Shown piece by piece: positions 1 through 9,075 of a stretch of DNA of 64,000 bases. Every line of letters begins with the position of its first letter. The first letter of the stretch is position 1. This DNA is from Actinomadura hibisca NBRC 15177 (GTDB taxonomy: Bacteria; Actinomycetota; Actinomycetes; Streptosporangiales; Streptosporangiaceae), in assembly GCF_001552635.1 (NCBI RefSeq), contig NZ_BCRO01000049.1, positions 28,407-92,406 of the forward strand. Direction: 5' to 3'. The position numbers and the translations under genes were made by a program. Below the pieces are notes generated by a model. The model saw only the letters and a program-made list of their open reading frames with translations. It searched no databases and was not told where the DNA came from.

Positions 1-2731
1 AGGCGTTGGAGCCGCCGACCGCCAGCGCCTGGCCGGTGCCCAGCGGGGTCCACGCGCCGCCGGTGTCGGCGCTGCCCCAGCCGCCGGTGACCTTGCGGGT
101 GAAGGTGTCGGCCGCCAGGTTCTGCGTCCGGACCGTGACGACCTTGGTGGTCTCGGCCGCCGCGCCGGTGTTGTCGGTGACCGTCAGCTTGACCGTCTGG
201 TTCCCGGCCGCCGCGTAGGTGTGCGACGGCTTGGCGCCGGTGCCGGTCTTGCCGTCGCCGAAGTCCCACGCGTAGGCGGCGACGGAGCCGTCGGGGTCGG
301 CCGACGCCGAGGCGTCGAAGGTGCACGCCTCCCAGGTGCAGGACGCCTCGAAGGCGGCCGTGGGCGGCTGGTTGGGGGTGGTCGCCCCGGTGCCGACGCC
401 GTGGTGGCGCGCCACCTCGGTGCCCGACAGCGCCTTCGGGTAGACCGCGACCTCGTCCAGGGCGCCGTTCAGGTTGTCGCTGCCGGGACGGTCCGGCCAG
501 CCGCCGAGGTTGTCGCCGCCGACGCGCCAGAAGCCCGGGTAGACCTGGCCGCCCTTGACGTCGGCGTCGGCGGCGGCCTGCTTGCCGTCGACGTACAACT
601 TCATCCCGGCCTCGCCGCTGAGGGTGCCGACCACGTGGTGCCACTGGCCGTCGTTCAGCCCGGCGTCGCTGCGGACGGTCTTGGTGGCGCCCGGGTAGAC
701 GCCGAACACCGCGCGGCCGTCGTTGGTCAGGTAGAGCTGGCGGTCGTAGGAGGTGCTGGCGCCGGTGTTCCGGTTGCCGTAACCGATGATCTTGCCGCCG
801 GACTTGCTGGTGGTCTTCACCCACGCCTCGACGCTGAAGTCGCGCGGGGTGCTGGCGGCGGCGCTGGAGGCGGTGCCCTCGGCGGTGCCGTCGAAGGCGG
901 TGGCCTGGTCGGTGTCGCCCTTGATCGCGCCGGTCTGGCCGCGGGCCGCGCCGGAGGCCAGGGTCAGGTCGTTGGAGCCGGCGTAGTCGTAGGAGGCGGT
1001 GCCGCCGTCCTCGCCGAGCCGCCACAGGTGGTCGGCGCCGTCACCGTTGACCTCGTTCACGTAGGGGCCGGTGGTGCCGGCGCCCGCCGTGGCGGAGTCG
1101 GAGGCGGCGCTGGTGACCGTGTTCCCGGCGGCGTCCTTGGCCCGCACCTTGTAGGTGTGGGCGACGCCGGGCTGGGCGGTGCGGTCGAAGAACGCCAGGT
1201 TCGAGTGCTCCCAGAAGGTGGACCTGCGCTCGACCACGCCGACCGGGGTGGTGCCGTTGTCGCGCAGCACCTCGTAGGTGAGGGCGTGGTTGTCCATGTC
1301 CCAGGTGGTGCGCCAGCCGACCCGGACGCCGCCGGGCAGGCTCCGCGCGGTGGGCGCGGTCAGCTCGGCGGCCTCGGGCCCGGTCTTGTTGGGCGCCCGG
1401 TTCTTCAGCGCGAACCGGACCAGGCCCTGCTGGGCCTTGCCGTTGACGCGCGGGAACTCGCCGCCCATCGCGACGTAGTCGCTGTTGCCCGTGACGGCCC
1501 AGGCCGCCTGGTTCTGCTTGGTGAACGAGCCCATCGCCAGGGTCGGGTACCAGTGCAGCAGGCTCGGGATCGGCTGCTTGTTGTAGTTGCTGCCCGCTCC
1601 CGGAGGCGCCTGGTCGGTGCCGGTGGGGTAGCTGGTCTCGGCCAGCGCGCGGTGCCAGGTCTGCGGTTTGGTCTCCGGGAAGGCGCCCAGCGAAGCGCAG
1701 TCGTGGGCGTGCGAGACGCTGTAGACCGACTTGCCCTGGGCGAAGATGCCGTAGGTCGCGCCGTAGCAGTTGTCCAGCCACACCAGGTCGCCGTTGTCGG
1801 CCTTGGCCGCGAACCGGCCGTCGAACCAGTGGCCGCCCTCACCGTCGGCGGAGGCGAACACCGTGTCGCCCTGGATGAACAGGTCGGTGACGTACGACAG
1901 GTTCATCTTGGCGGACTCGCGGGTGGGGATGGGCTTGCTCGTCCACAGCCGGGCCGCGCCGGTGGCGGCGTCGACCGCGCCGATGCCGACCTGCTGCGCG
2001 CCGTTGAGGTTCTGGAACTTGCCGCCGACCAGGACGCGCTCGTCGCCGGGGGCGATGGCCAGCGCCATCACCTCGTCGTCGACGACGGGCTTCCAGGTGT
2101 CGACGTTGGCGCCGTCGGCGGCCTTCACCGCCGCCAGCCGCTGCCGCGACTTGCCGTTGACGTTGAAGAAGTTGCCGCCCAGGTAGACCGTGGAGTTGGT
2201 CGCGGCGATGCCGCGGACCTTGGCCGAGACGGCGGGCTTGAAGCCGGCGACCAGGGCGCCGGTGGCGGTGTCGAACGCGGCGATGCGCTGGCGGGCCTGG
2301 CCGTCCACGGTGGTGAACTCGCCGCCCACGTACACGCGCTTGCCGTCCGGCGAGGCCACGACGCGCAGGCCCTGGCCGTCGAGGCTGTGGTTGAACGAGG
2401 TGACCAGCTCGCCGGTGGTGATGTCGAAGGCCAGCAGGTTCTTGCGCGCCACCTCGCGCGCGTCGCCCGCCTTGGCGCCCGGCGGCCGCGCCTTGGTGAA
2501 GTTGCCCGTCGCGTAGACGGTGCTGCCGACAGTGGTCATGCTCCACACCACGCCGTCGACCTGCCAGGTCGGCAGCGGGTCGGCGCTGACGGTGGGCGGC
2601 GTGCCCTCCGGCGGGTCGGTGTCGGCTCCCGCGGGGGCGATCGGCGGAACGGTCGCACCGAGCAGCAGGGTGGTCAGAGCGGTACCGGCGGCGACGGCGA
2701 TCCGCCGGCGCGCTTGAGAAAGGACTCTCAC
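1..2731 (-). CDS. Large secreted beta-propeller / FN3-like / LamG / PKD protein (3' end beyond window)
   Basis: The reading frame opens at a GTG at 2731 (AAGGGAA about 10 nt upstream) and stays open to base 1, giving at least 910 residues. Residues 1-40 are a signal peptide with Arg residues followed by a hydrophobic stretch. Residues about 45-450 contain repeated YVGGEFTTV-, YLGGNFFNV- and LVGGKFQNL-type strands, typical of beta-propeller repeats. Residues about 455-545 resemble a fibronectin-III module. A LamG/concanavalin-like domain follows at about 565-770 (FSVEAWVKT, GQWHHVVGT, LDEVAVY), then a PKD domain at about 780-850 (YAWDFGDG). No catalytic motif is seen. The order fits an exported, carbohydrate- or wall-binding surface protein; the ligand is unknown. 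The C-terminus and any sorting signal lie outside the window. Confidence 0.8.
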   Translation of the reverse strand, partial: MRVLSQARRRIAVAAGTALTTLLLGATVPPIAPAGADTDPPEGTPPTVSADPLPTWQVDGVVWSMTTVGSTVYATGNFTKARPPGAKAGDAREVARKNLLAFDITTGELVTSFNHSLDGQGLRVVASPDGKRVYVGGEFTTVDGQARQRIAAFDTATGALVAGFKPAVSAKVRGIAATNSTVYLGGNFFNVNGKSRQRLAAVKAADGANVDTWKPVVDDEVMALAIAPGDERVLVGGKFQNLNGAQQVGIGAVDAATGAARLWTSKPIPTRESAKMNLSYVTDLFIQGDTVFASADGEGGHWFDGRFAAKADNGDLVWLDNCYGATYGIFAQGKSVYSVSHAHDCASLGAFPETKPQTWHRALAETSYPTGTDQAPPGAGSNYNKQPIPSLLHWYPTLAMGSFTKQNQAAWAVTGNSDYVAMGGEFPRVNGKAQQGLVRFALKNRAPNKTGPEAAELTAPTARSLPGGVRVGWRTTWDMDNHALTYEVLRDNGTTPVGVVERRSTFWEHSNLAFFDRTAQPGVAHTYKVRAKDAAGNTVTSAASDSATAGAGTTGPYVNEVNGDGADHLWRLGEDGGTASYDYAGSNDLTLASGAARGQTGAIKGDTDQATAFDGTAEGTASSAAASTPRDFSVEAWVKTTSKSGGKIIGYGNRNTGASTSYDRQLYLTNDGRAVFGVYPGATKTVRSDAGLNDGQWHHVVGTLSGEAGMKLYVDGKQAAADADVKGGQVYPGFWRVGGDNLGGWPDRPGSDNLNGALDEVAVYPKALSGTEVARHHGVGTGATTPNQPPTAAFEASCTWEACTFDASASADPDGSVAAYAWDFGDGKTGTGAKPSHTYAAAGNQTVKLTVTDNTGAAAETTKVVTVRTQNLAADTFTRKVTGGWGSADTGGAWTPLGTGQALAVGGSNA

Positions 2732-3028
2732 AGGTTGAAGTTCCCTTTGGCGCTCAAATCCCGGCGTTCACTTTGTCACCGAGGCAAAGGAAGGTTAACC
2801 GATCCTTGACCCTGCCGACCGGCAAAGCCGGACCCTCACCGCCAACCCGCCGCCCATCACCGCCATCACCGCTCATCGCCGCTCATCACCGCCATCGCGT
2901 CCTTCAGGCCCTTCACGGCATTCACGGACCGTCCGCCCATCCCGGCTGTCTACACTGGCAACACTCCAGCTCGCCCGGCCCCGCCACCGGCGTCCCTGGC
3001 CCCCTGCGTCGATCGAGGAGAAGCCGTC

Positions 3029-3616
3029 ATGCCCCACCCGGGAACGCGCCCGCCCCGGCACCTGGCGGTGACCGGCGCGGCACTGGCCCTCGTGCTGGCC
3101 CTCACCGGCTGCTCCGGCGAGAAGAAGAAGGCCGAGGACAAGCCCGGCCCGCCGCCCCCGGCGCCCAGCGCGCCGCCCGAGGCCGCCGCGACCGACGTGC
3201 CCGGCTCCACGGCGCTGAAGTCCTCGACCGGGCTGCGCAAGCCGGTCACCTACCCCGACAAGATCAGCGTGGCGGTGGCGGGCGTCCGCTCGGTGCGCAA
3301 CAAGGCCAAGGGGCCCGGCGAGATCACCGGCAAGTCGCTGACGATCTTCACGCTGCGCTTCACCAACGGCTCGGGCGCGCCGCTGGACCTCAACCAGGTG
3401 CGGGTGGTCGCGCGGTACGGCGCCAAGAAGGCGCAGGCCAGCCCGACCTCCTACGGTAATCTGAACGACTTCTACGGCACCGTCGAGCCGGGCAAGAGCA
3501 GGTCGGCGTCCTACGCGTTCGACCTGCCCAGCGCCGGTTACAAGCAGGTCGTCCTGGGCGTCCGGTTCTCCGCCAAGCACCACACGGCCGTCTTCGCCGG
3601 GGCGGTCCAGCGCTAG
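3029..3616 (+). CDS. Secreted lipoprotein with DUF4352-like domain
   Basis: This protein of 195 residues has an N-terminal Arg-containing hydrophobic segment ending in the lipobox LTGC (Cys about residue 29). A Lys/Pro/Ala-rich linker comes next, then a beta-rich domain at about residues 75-195 (TIFTLRFTNGSGAPLDLNQV, then a YAFDLP strand). The domain resembles DUF4352-type immunoglobulin-like lipoprotein domains, which bind or present partners at the membrane surface. It should be lipid-anchored on the outer face of the cytoplasmic membrane. The function is unknown. It is transcribed away from the large surface protein to its left and towards the beta-helix protein, about 100 bp downstream. 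Confidence 0.75.
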   Translation: MPHPGTRPPRHLAVTGAALALVLALTGCSGEKKKAEDKPGPPPPAPSAPPEAAATDVPGSTALKSSTGLRKPVTYPDKISVAVAGVRSVRNKAKGPGEITGKSLTIFTLRFTNGSGAPLDLNQVRVVARYGAKKAQASPTSYGNLNDFYGTVEPGKSRSASYAFDLPSAGYKQVVLGVRFSAKHHTAVFAGAVQR

Positions 3617-3719
3617 ACCGGTCCGGGTGCGGCCAGAGCAGGCCGGTGACCCGAGTGGCCGGACGGGCCTGAGATGGGTACGTTCTTGGTTGAGCGTCCC
3701 CAGGGCGAAGGGTCACGTC

Positions 3720-5600
3720 ATGTCTCGCAACACGCACCGCGCGATGGTCGTCAGGGTCTTCGCCCTTCCCGTGGTCGCGGGAGTCGGCGTCCTCGGCCTG
3801 CAACTCCCCCACGAACCGGGGCGGCCGCCCGCCGCCGTCGCGCCGCAGGGCCCGCCCGGCGCGGCCACCGTGGGGACCGCGCGCTACCCCGTGCCCGACG
3901 ACGCGGTCGTGGTGTCCCCGTCCGGCGACGACGGCGCGGACGGCACGCTCGACGAGCCGCTGCGCACCGTCGGCCGGGCCATTGCCAAGGCCCGCTCCAA
4001 CGCCACGATCGTGCTGCGCGGCGGCGTCTACCACGAGACCGTGACCGTCCCCGGCGGCAAGAGGCTGACGATCCAGGCCCACCCCGGCGAGGCCGTCTGG
4101 TTCGACGGCAGCTCCCCGGTGACGCGGTGGGCGGCGCGCGACGGCCGGTGGGTCAGCGACGGCTGGACGGCCCGCTTCGACGCCAGCCCCACCTACACCG
4201 CCGGCGCGAAGGCGAGCGCCGACGACGACTTCCGGTTCGTCTCGCCCCAGTACCCGATGGCCGCCCACCCCGACCAGGTGTGGGTGGACGGCGTCGCCCA
4301 GCGGCAGGTCGGCTCGCGCGACCAGGTCGGGCACGGCGCGTTCTACGTGGACGAGGGCGCGCGGCAGCTGGTGCTGGGCGACGACCCCACCGGCAAGGAC
4401 GTGCGGGCCAGCACGCTCAGCGAGGCGATCACCGTGCGCGGCGCGGGCTCGACGCTGCGCGGCCTGGGCGTGCGCCGGTACGCCACCAGCCTGCCGCAGA
4501 TGGGCAGCGTCAAGATCGCCGCACCCGGCGTGACGGTGGAGCACGTGGCGATCACCGACTCGGCCACCACCGGGCTGAGCGTGCTGGCCGCCGGGGCCCG
4601 AATCCGGCACGTCACCACCGCGCGCGCCGGGATGCTCGGCATCCACGGCAACCACGCCGACGACCTGCGCGTCGAGCACTCCCGCAGCGCCCGCAACAAC
4701 CTCGAACGCTTCAAGTACGCCCCGGTGTCGGGCGGCATCAAGATCACCCGGTCCCGGAAGGTCGCGGTCACCAACACCGTCGCCGCCGACAACCTGGGCA
4801 AGGGCGTCTGGATGGACGAGTCGGTCTACGACATCACGCTGACCGCCGACCGGATCGTCCGCAACGCCGACCACGGCGTCTCGCTGGAGCTCAGCGCCAA
4901 GGCGCTGGTGGCCGGCAACGTCATCCGCGGCAACGGCGGCGACGGACTGCGCCTCAACGGCACCTCCGACGCCCAGATCTGGAACAACACCCTGGCCAAG
5001 AACGGCCGCACCCTCCACCTGGTCCAGGACTCCCGCGACCCGCGCAACCCGGCCACGCCCGGCCGCGACCCGCGGCGCAAGACCCCCGACCCGGCGATGA
5101 CCTGGCAGATCGGCAAGACCACGATCAGCAACAACGTGCTGGCCGACGCCCGCGAGGGCACGCCCTGCCTGCTGTGCGTGGAGGACCACACGCACCGGCG
5201 CAGCGCCGCGCAGATGGACATCACCGCCAACGGCAACCTCTACGTCCGGCCCGACTCGACCTCCCCGCGCACCCTGGTCGTGTGGTCGAGGGGCGCGGGC
5301 GACCCCGCGACCTTCCCCGACCTCGGCGAGTTCCGGTCGGCCACCGGGCAGGAGGGGGCCGGGCAGGCGCGCGACGCCCGGCACGCGGCCGGGGCCGACG
5401 GCGCCCTCGACCGCGTGGTGCTGGCGGAGGCGCAGAGCGCGGCCCGCCCGCTGCCCGCCTGGATCGCCGAGGTGCTCGGCAAGCCCGTCGACAGCCGGCA
5501 CATGGGCGCCTGGGGCCCCATGACGCTGCCCGAGCAGCCGCAGCCCGCCCCCTCGCCCTCCCCCGCCGCCACGCCCTCGGCGCCCGCCCACCGGCCCTAG
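3720..5600 (+). CDS. Secreted right-handed parallel beta-helix protein
   Basis: I chose the ATG at 3720 (purine-rich GGGCGAAGGG just upstream) over in-frame upstream codons, giving 626 residues. Residues 1-30 form a signal peptide or membrane anchor. Residues about 55-120 carry the DUF1565-like opening (SPSGDDGADGTLDEPLRTV) that begins many pectate-lyase-superfamily folds. Short N/G-rich beta-helix rungs follow to about residue 480 (GNVIRGNGGDGLRLNG, WNNTLAKNG). The tail is Pro/Ala/Ser-rich. Members bind or cleave polysaccharides outside the cell. I cannot identify catalytic residues, so whether this one is a lyase, epimerase or binding protein is open. It stands at the left edge of the glycan genes, which suits a role in polymer modification. 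Confidence 0.75.
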   Translation: MSRNTHRAMVVRVFALPVVAGVGVLGLQLPHEPGRPPAAVAPQGPPGAATVGTARYPVPDDAVVVSPSGDDGADGTLDEPLRTVGRAIAKARSNATIVLRGGVYHETVTVPGGKRLTIQAHPGEAVWFDGSSPVTRWAARDGRWVSDGWTARFDASPTYTAGAKASADDDFRFVSPQYPMAAHPDQVWVDGVAQRQVGSRDQVGHGAFYVDEGARQLVLGDDPTGKDVRASTLSEAITVRGAGSTLRGLGVRRYATSLPQMGSVKIAAPGVTVEHVAITDSATTGLSVLAAGARIRHVTTARAGMLGIHGNHADDLRVEHSRSARNNLERFKYAPVSGGIKITRSRKVAVTNTVAADNLGKGVWMDESVYDITLTADRIVRNADHGVSLELSAKALVAGNVIRGNGGDGLRLNGTSDAQIWNNTLAKNGRTLHLVQDSRDPRNPATPGRDPRRKTPDPAMTWQIGKTTISNNVLADAREGTPCLLCVEDHTHRRSAAQMDITANGNLYVRPDSTSPRTLVVWSRGAGDPATFPDLGEFRSATGQEGAGQARDARHAAGADGALDRVVLAEAQSAARPLPAWIAEVLGKPVDSRHMGAWGPMTLPEQPQPAPSPSPAATPSAPAHRP

Positions 5601-5629
5601 GGACGGCCGGGGCTCGGGCGCTGGCGCTT

Positions 5630-5679
5630 GCTCAGGCTGCTCAGGCGCTGCTCAGGGCCGTGCGCCGCTCAGGGCCGTG
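5630..5679. repeat. Short tandem repeat overlapping the 3' end of the sulfotransferase gene
   Basis: GCTCAGG recurs four times. The last two copies are an identical 13-mer, GCTCAGGGCCGTG, at 5650-5662 and 5667-5679. The right-hand copy contains the stop codon and last codons of the minus-strand sulfotransferase gene, so the array looks like an outward duplication of that gene's end. It may also help end transcription between the two converging genes. Confidence 0.6.
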
Positions 5680-6577
5680 TCCAGGGGAAGGTGCGGCCGA
5701 GCAGCCGCTCCAGGTCGTCCTGGAACGGCGCGTAGTGCTCGGCCAGCCTCCGCCGGGTCGTCGGGGCCAGCTCCTGGCTCGGCGCGGCGTTCCACACCCG
5801 GCGGGCCGAGGCGGGCAGCGGCGCGGGCGGCAGGCCGAGGAACGCCGCGACCTCGTCGCAGGCCGCCTGCGGGTCGGCGTAGAACTCCTCGGCGGCCAGC
5901 ACGTGCGTCCGCTCCACTGGGAAGTGCTCCAGCCAGCGCCGCAGGTGCGGGGCGTACTCGCCCTGCGCCCGGTAGGACAGCTGCTCGTGGGCGTAGCTGC
6001 GGTACCCCGGCCGCGAGACGATCAGCTCGCGCTCGCCCGCCAGCCGCTCGTCCTCGGCCGCCAGGGCGTCCTCGAAGGTCTCCAGCGGCTCGGCGTGCTG
6101 CCTGCGGCGCTCCCGGTAGTGGGAGAAGGCCCGCTCCACCGGGTCGCGCAGGATCAGCAGGATGCGGGCGTTCGGGACGTCCCGCCCGGCCCGCCCCGCC
6201 GCCAGCGGGTGGAACAGGTAGTACGGCGACCCCTCCCCCACAGCGACGGGCCCGCCCAGCCTCCGTTGGGCCGCGCGGCGGGCGGCGGCGGTCGGGAAGT
6301 GCGAGCGGTACCAGGCCGCGCCCCGGTCGTAGTGGGAGTCGAAGTAGTGCACGCCCTTGGTGTCGTTGGCCTTGGGCAGCCACCGCGCCCTGGGGAACAG
6401 CGGCAGCACCGCCGGATGCGCCAGCAGCGTGTAGTACAGCGACGTCGAGCCGCCGCGCTTGGCCCCGATGAGCAGGAAGTCCGGGCCGGGCCGGAACCCC
6501 GCCGTCGCCGTCCCGTAGCGGCGCACCGCCGCGCGGCCCGCCGTGATCAACGTGCGGGGCGGCATCCCTCGATTCAT
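5669..6577 (-). CDS. PAPS-dependent sulfotransferase
   Basis: This cytoplasmic enzyme of 302 residues is predicted to move a sulfuryl group from PAPS to a glycan or lipid hydroxyl. The 5'-phosphosulfate loop is at residues 38-46 (GAKRGGSTS). The 3'-phosphate-binding motif is about residues 140-155 (ILLILRDPVERAFSHY), both typical of the bacterial sulfotransferase family (PF00685/PF13469). The C-terminal half has the usual AxxFL-type element (DEVAAFLGLP). It is divergent from the O-antigen-ligase-like gene, with 68 bp between starts, which suggests co-regulation. The cysD/cysN/cysQ genes lie within 10 kb. The acceptor is not predictable from sequence; I infer the rhamnose-containing polymer made by this locus. 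Confidence 0.88.
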   Translation of the reverse strand: MNRGMPPRTLITAGRAAVRRYGTATAGFRPGPDFLLIGAKRGGSTSLYYTLLAHPAVLPLFPRARWLPKANDTKGVHYFDSHYDRGAAWYRSHFPTAAARRAAQRRLGGPVAVGEGSPYYLFHPLAAGRAGRDVPNARILLILRDPVERAFSHYRERRRQHAEPLETFEDALAAEDERLAGERELIVSRPGYRSYAHEQLSYRAQGEYAPHLRRWLEHFPVERTHVLAAEEFYADPQAACDEVAAFLGLPPAPLPASARRVWNAAPSQELAPTTRRRLAEHYAPFQDDLERLLGRTFPWTRP

Positions 6578-6645
6578 CCGTGACAGCGTAGGTTCCCCCC
6601 AAGGTCCGTATCCTGTGTTCCGTTCTTCCCAGCACAGGAGCCCCC

Positions 6646-7995
6646 ATGACCTCCACGGGCATGTTCCCCCGCCCGGTCCTGTTCCCCCGGCGGCGCCCGC
6701 CCGCGCCCTCGGCCGGCTGGTGGGCCTACGTGCTGCCGCTCGCCCTCATGCTGGCCAGCGACTACAAGCTGCGCAGCCGGGACGTGGACCAGACCGTCGG
6801 CGGCAGCGCCGACCTGACCGTGCTGGTGGAGATCGCCGTCTACGGCGCGGCGGCGCTGTACCTGGTGCACCGGTTCGGGCTGCGGCCCCCCACCCGCAAG
6901 ATCACCGGGCTGCTCACGGCCGCCTGGGCGTTCGCCGGGTACGTGGCGATGTCGGCGGCCTGGTCGCCGTTCAAGGCGCTCGGCCTGGTCCGCGGCGCGC
7001 AACTGCTGGTCACCATGCTGGTGATGCACATGGTGGCGACGCGCGCCACGCCCGCCGACCTGCGGCGGCTCGCGCACGCCTTCATCGGGGTCGTGGTGGT
7101 CTCGGTCGCGATCGGCGTCGCCCACCCGTTCCCGCGCACCCACCGCACCGAGGACCGGTTCAACTGGCTGTTCGTGCACCCGGTCATCGCCGGCGTCTAC
7201 CTCGGCGTCGCGGTGCTGCTGACGGTGGGCTTCCTGATCCGCCAGGCCGACCGCGACCACCGGCTGTGGCATCCGGGCGTCTACGCGGGCGTGCTGCTGC
7301 TGCTGACCGGGGCGCTGGTGGCGACCGGCACCCGCGGCGCGGCCCTGGGCTGCGCGGCCGGGCTGTTCGTGCTGCTGGCCACCGCGCGCGGCCCGCGCGG
7401 CCGGGTCGACGTGGCGGTGCTCGGCGCGGCCGTGGCGGCGCTGGGCGCCCTGGCGTTCTCCGACAAGATCATGGCGTTCGTGGCGCGCGGCGAGTCCGCC
7501 GAGAAGCTCGCCTCGCTCAACTCCCGCACCGACCTGTGGACGCTGGCGATGCGGGCCTACGCGGAGGAACCGATCTTCGGCCGGGGGCTGGGGGCCTCGC
7601 GCGGGCTGTTCCTGGAGGACATCGGCCTCGGCGGCGGCCACAACGCGTTCATCAACGCCCTGGTGGACAACGGCACGGTCGGCGCGGCCGCGTTCGCCGC
7701 GCTGCTGCTGACCCTGGGGTTCGTGCTCCTGCTGCTGACCCGGCACCGGGCGTTGCGGCCCGACGCCGGGATGTTGCTGGGCCTGCTCGGCTTCTTCCTG
7801 GTGGACAGCATCACCACCGAGGGCCTGGCCGCCCCCGCCAACGTGTCGGGGATCTGGCTGCTGGTCCTGGTGGCCTGGACCGAGACGTTGCGCCGCCAGG
7901 GCGCCGCGCCGCCCGACCTGTACGGCGCGTCGGCCGTCCCGTCAGCCGTCCCGGCGGCGGCCCCGCAGGTAGAAGCCGCCGCCCAGCAGCCCTAG
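6646..7995 (+). CDS. O-antigen ligase / Wzy-like polysaccharide polymerase membrane protein
   Basis: This polytopic membrane protein of 449 residues has roughly a dozen hydrophobic segments. A larger extracytoplasmic loop follows the segment around residues 265-330 and contains NSRTDLWTLAMRAYAEEPIFG, truncated here to its core RTDLW...PIFGRG, followed by GGGHNAFI. This is the signature region of the O-antigen ligase/polymerase family (PF04932). Such proteins join lipid-linked oligosaccharide units or transfer a finished polymer. The start at 6646 follows an AGGAG. The last 54 bases overlap the 3' end of the facing secreted-protein gene. In this locus it is the natural polymerase candidate. 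Confidence 0.8.
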   Translation: MTSTGMFPRPVLFPRRRPPAPSAGWWAYVLPLALMLASDYKLRSRDVDQTVGGSADLTVLVEIAVYGAAALYLVHRFGLRPPTRKITGLLTAAWAFAGYVAMSAAWSPFKALGLVRGAQLLVTMLVMHMVATRATPADLRRLAHAFIGVVVVSVAIGVAHPFPRTHRTEDRFNWLFVHPVIAGVYLGVAVLLTVGFLIRQADRDHRLWHPGVYAGVLLLLTGALVATGTRGAALGCAAGLFVLLATARGPRGRVDVAVLGAAVAALGALAFSDKIMAFVARGESAEKLASLNSRTDLWTLAMRAYAEEPIFGRGLGASRGLFLEDIGLGGGHNAFINALVDNGTVGAAAFAALLLTLGFVLLLLTRHRALRPDAGMLLGLLGFFLVDSITTEGLAAPANVSGIWLLVLVAWTETLRRQGAAPPDLYGASAVPSAVPAAAPQVEAAAQQP

Positions 7996-9030
7996 CAGCC
8001 CGAGGCCCGCCAGCGCGCCGGTGCCGATCAGGCCGCCGGGCAGGCCGTCGCCGACCGGGTAGGACACCGGGCGGCTGCGCTCGGTCAGCGCTACCGTCGA
8101 ACTCGGCCGCGGCCTGCCCGCCTTCGCCCCGGCGGGCAGCGCGACCGCCCGGAACATGGGCCGGGCGCCCGTGTCGGCCAGCAGCGCCCGCCGCCCGTCG
8201 GCCGAGACGCCGAACGCCGGGCCCGGGTTCGCGGCCCCGGCGGCGGCGCCCGCGGCGTCGAGCCGGATCACGTGCGTGACCTGCTCGCGGACGCCGCTCA
8301 GCACCCGGAGCGCGTCCGGGGCGCGCAGCACGACGCGCCCGTCCCGGGTGAACGCGCCGCCGCGCACCGCGAACGGCAGCCGCCGGATGCGGGTCAGCAC
8401 GTTGTCCAGCCCCGGGTTCAGCACGGCGGGCAGCGCGTACACCGCCGCCGACGTGCTGGCCCGGGTGACGATGTAGAGCCGGCCCTCGCGCTGGTCGGCC
8501 ATCAGCGTCCCGGCCTCGTGCGGGCCGTCGGGGAAGCCGACCTTGAAGGGCTGGGCGGCCAGCCTGCCGTCGGCGGGCCGCGCGGGCTCGGGGATGCGGT
8601 ACAGGCTGAGGACGCCGCGCCCGGAGCGCGCCTCGGCCAGGTCGGCGAGGACCAGCGTGCCCGCCCCGTTCTCGCCCTTGACGATCGTCAGGGCGTCCCA
8701 GCGGCGGGCCCCGGTCACGGTGTAGGTCGCCCGGACGCGCCCGTCCGCGCCGAGCGCGACCAGCCGGGGGCGGGCGGAGCGGCCGTCGAACGACCACCAG
8801 ACGGACGGGTCGGCGACACCGTGCACCAGCGCGCGGGGCTGGGGCAGGCGCGCGTCGGCGCGGAACGCCGGCTGGGGGGCGGGCGAGGTCGTGACGGCCG
8901 GCCGGGGCGTCGGGGCGGACGCGGTGGTGGACACGGCGGCGTGCGCGGGCAGGGTGGGCATGACGGTCAGCGCCGCGATGGCCAGGGTGGTGACCGCGGG
9001 GTGCCACGGTCGGTCATGGACGACTTTCAC
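7942..9030 (-). CDS. Secreted protein with C-terminal membrane anchor
   Basis: A GTG at 9030, 8 nt after GGGGG, is preferred over an upstream ATG that would run into the divergent rmlC start; it gives 362 residues. A signal peptide ends near AHA (about residue 30). A Thr/Pro/Ala linker comes next, then a beta-strand-rich domain of about 270 residues that looks like a propeller or YVTN-type repeat (LVALGADGRVRATYTVTG). The C-terminus has a Gly/Leu transmembrane segment followed by RGRRRDG, the shape of a wall- or membrane-anchoring tail but without a clear LPXTG. It belongs to no family I can name. It is probably displayed on the cell surface and lies inside the glycan locus. Confidence 0.7.
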   Translation of the reverse strand: MKVVHDRPWHPAVTTLAIAALTVMPTLPAHAAVSTTASAPTPRPAVTTSPAPQPAFRADARLPQPRALVHGVADPSVWWSFDGRSARPRLVALGADGRVRATYTVTGARRWDALTIVKGENGAGTLVLADLAEARSGRGVLSLYRIPEPARPADGRLAAQPFKVGFPDGPHEAGTLMADQREGRLYIVTRASTSAAVYALPAVLNPGLDNVLTRIRRLPFAVRGGAFTRDGRVVLRAPDALRVLSGVREQVTHVIRLDAAGAAAGAANPGPAFGVSADGRRALLADTGARPMFRAVALPAGAKAGRPRPSSTVALTERSRPVSYPVGDGLPGGLIGTGALAGLGLLGLLGGGFYLRGRRRDG

Positions 9031-9075
9031 AGCGTTATCCCCCCTCTTCAGTGAAGCTGTGGCATTCTTGCGCAT

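Noticed and set aside
221..2809. Very long plus-strand open frame opposite the first surface protein
   Set aside because: It has no domain sense and is a G+C-codon shadow of the minus-strand gene, which has signal peptide, LamG and PKD motifs.
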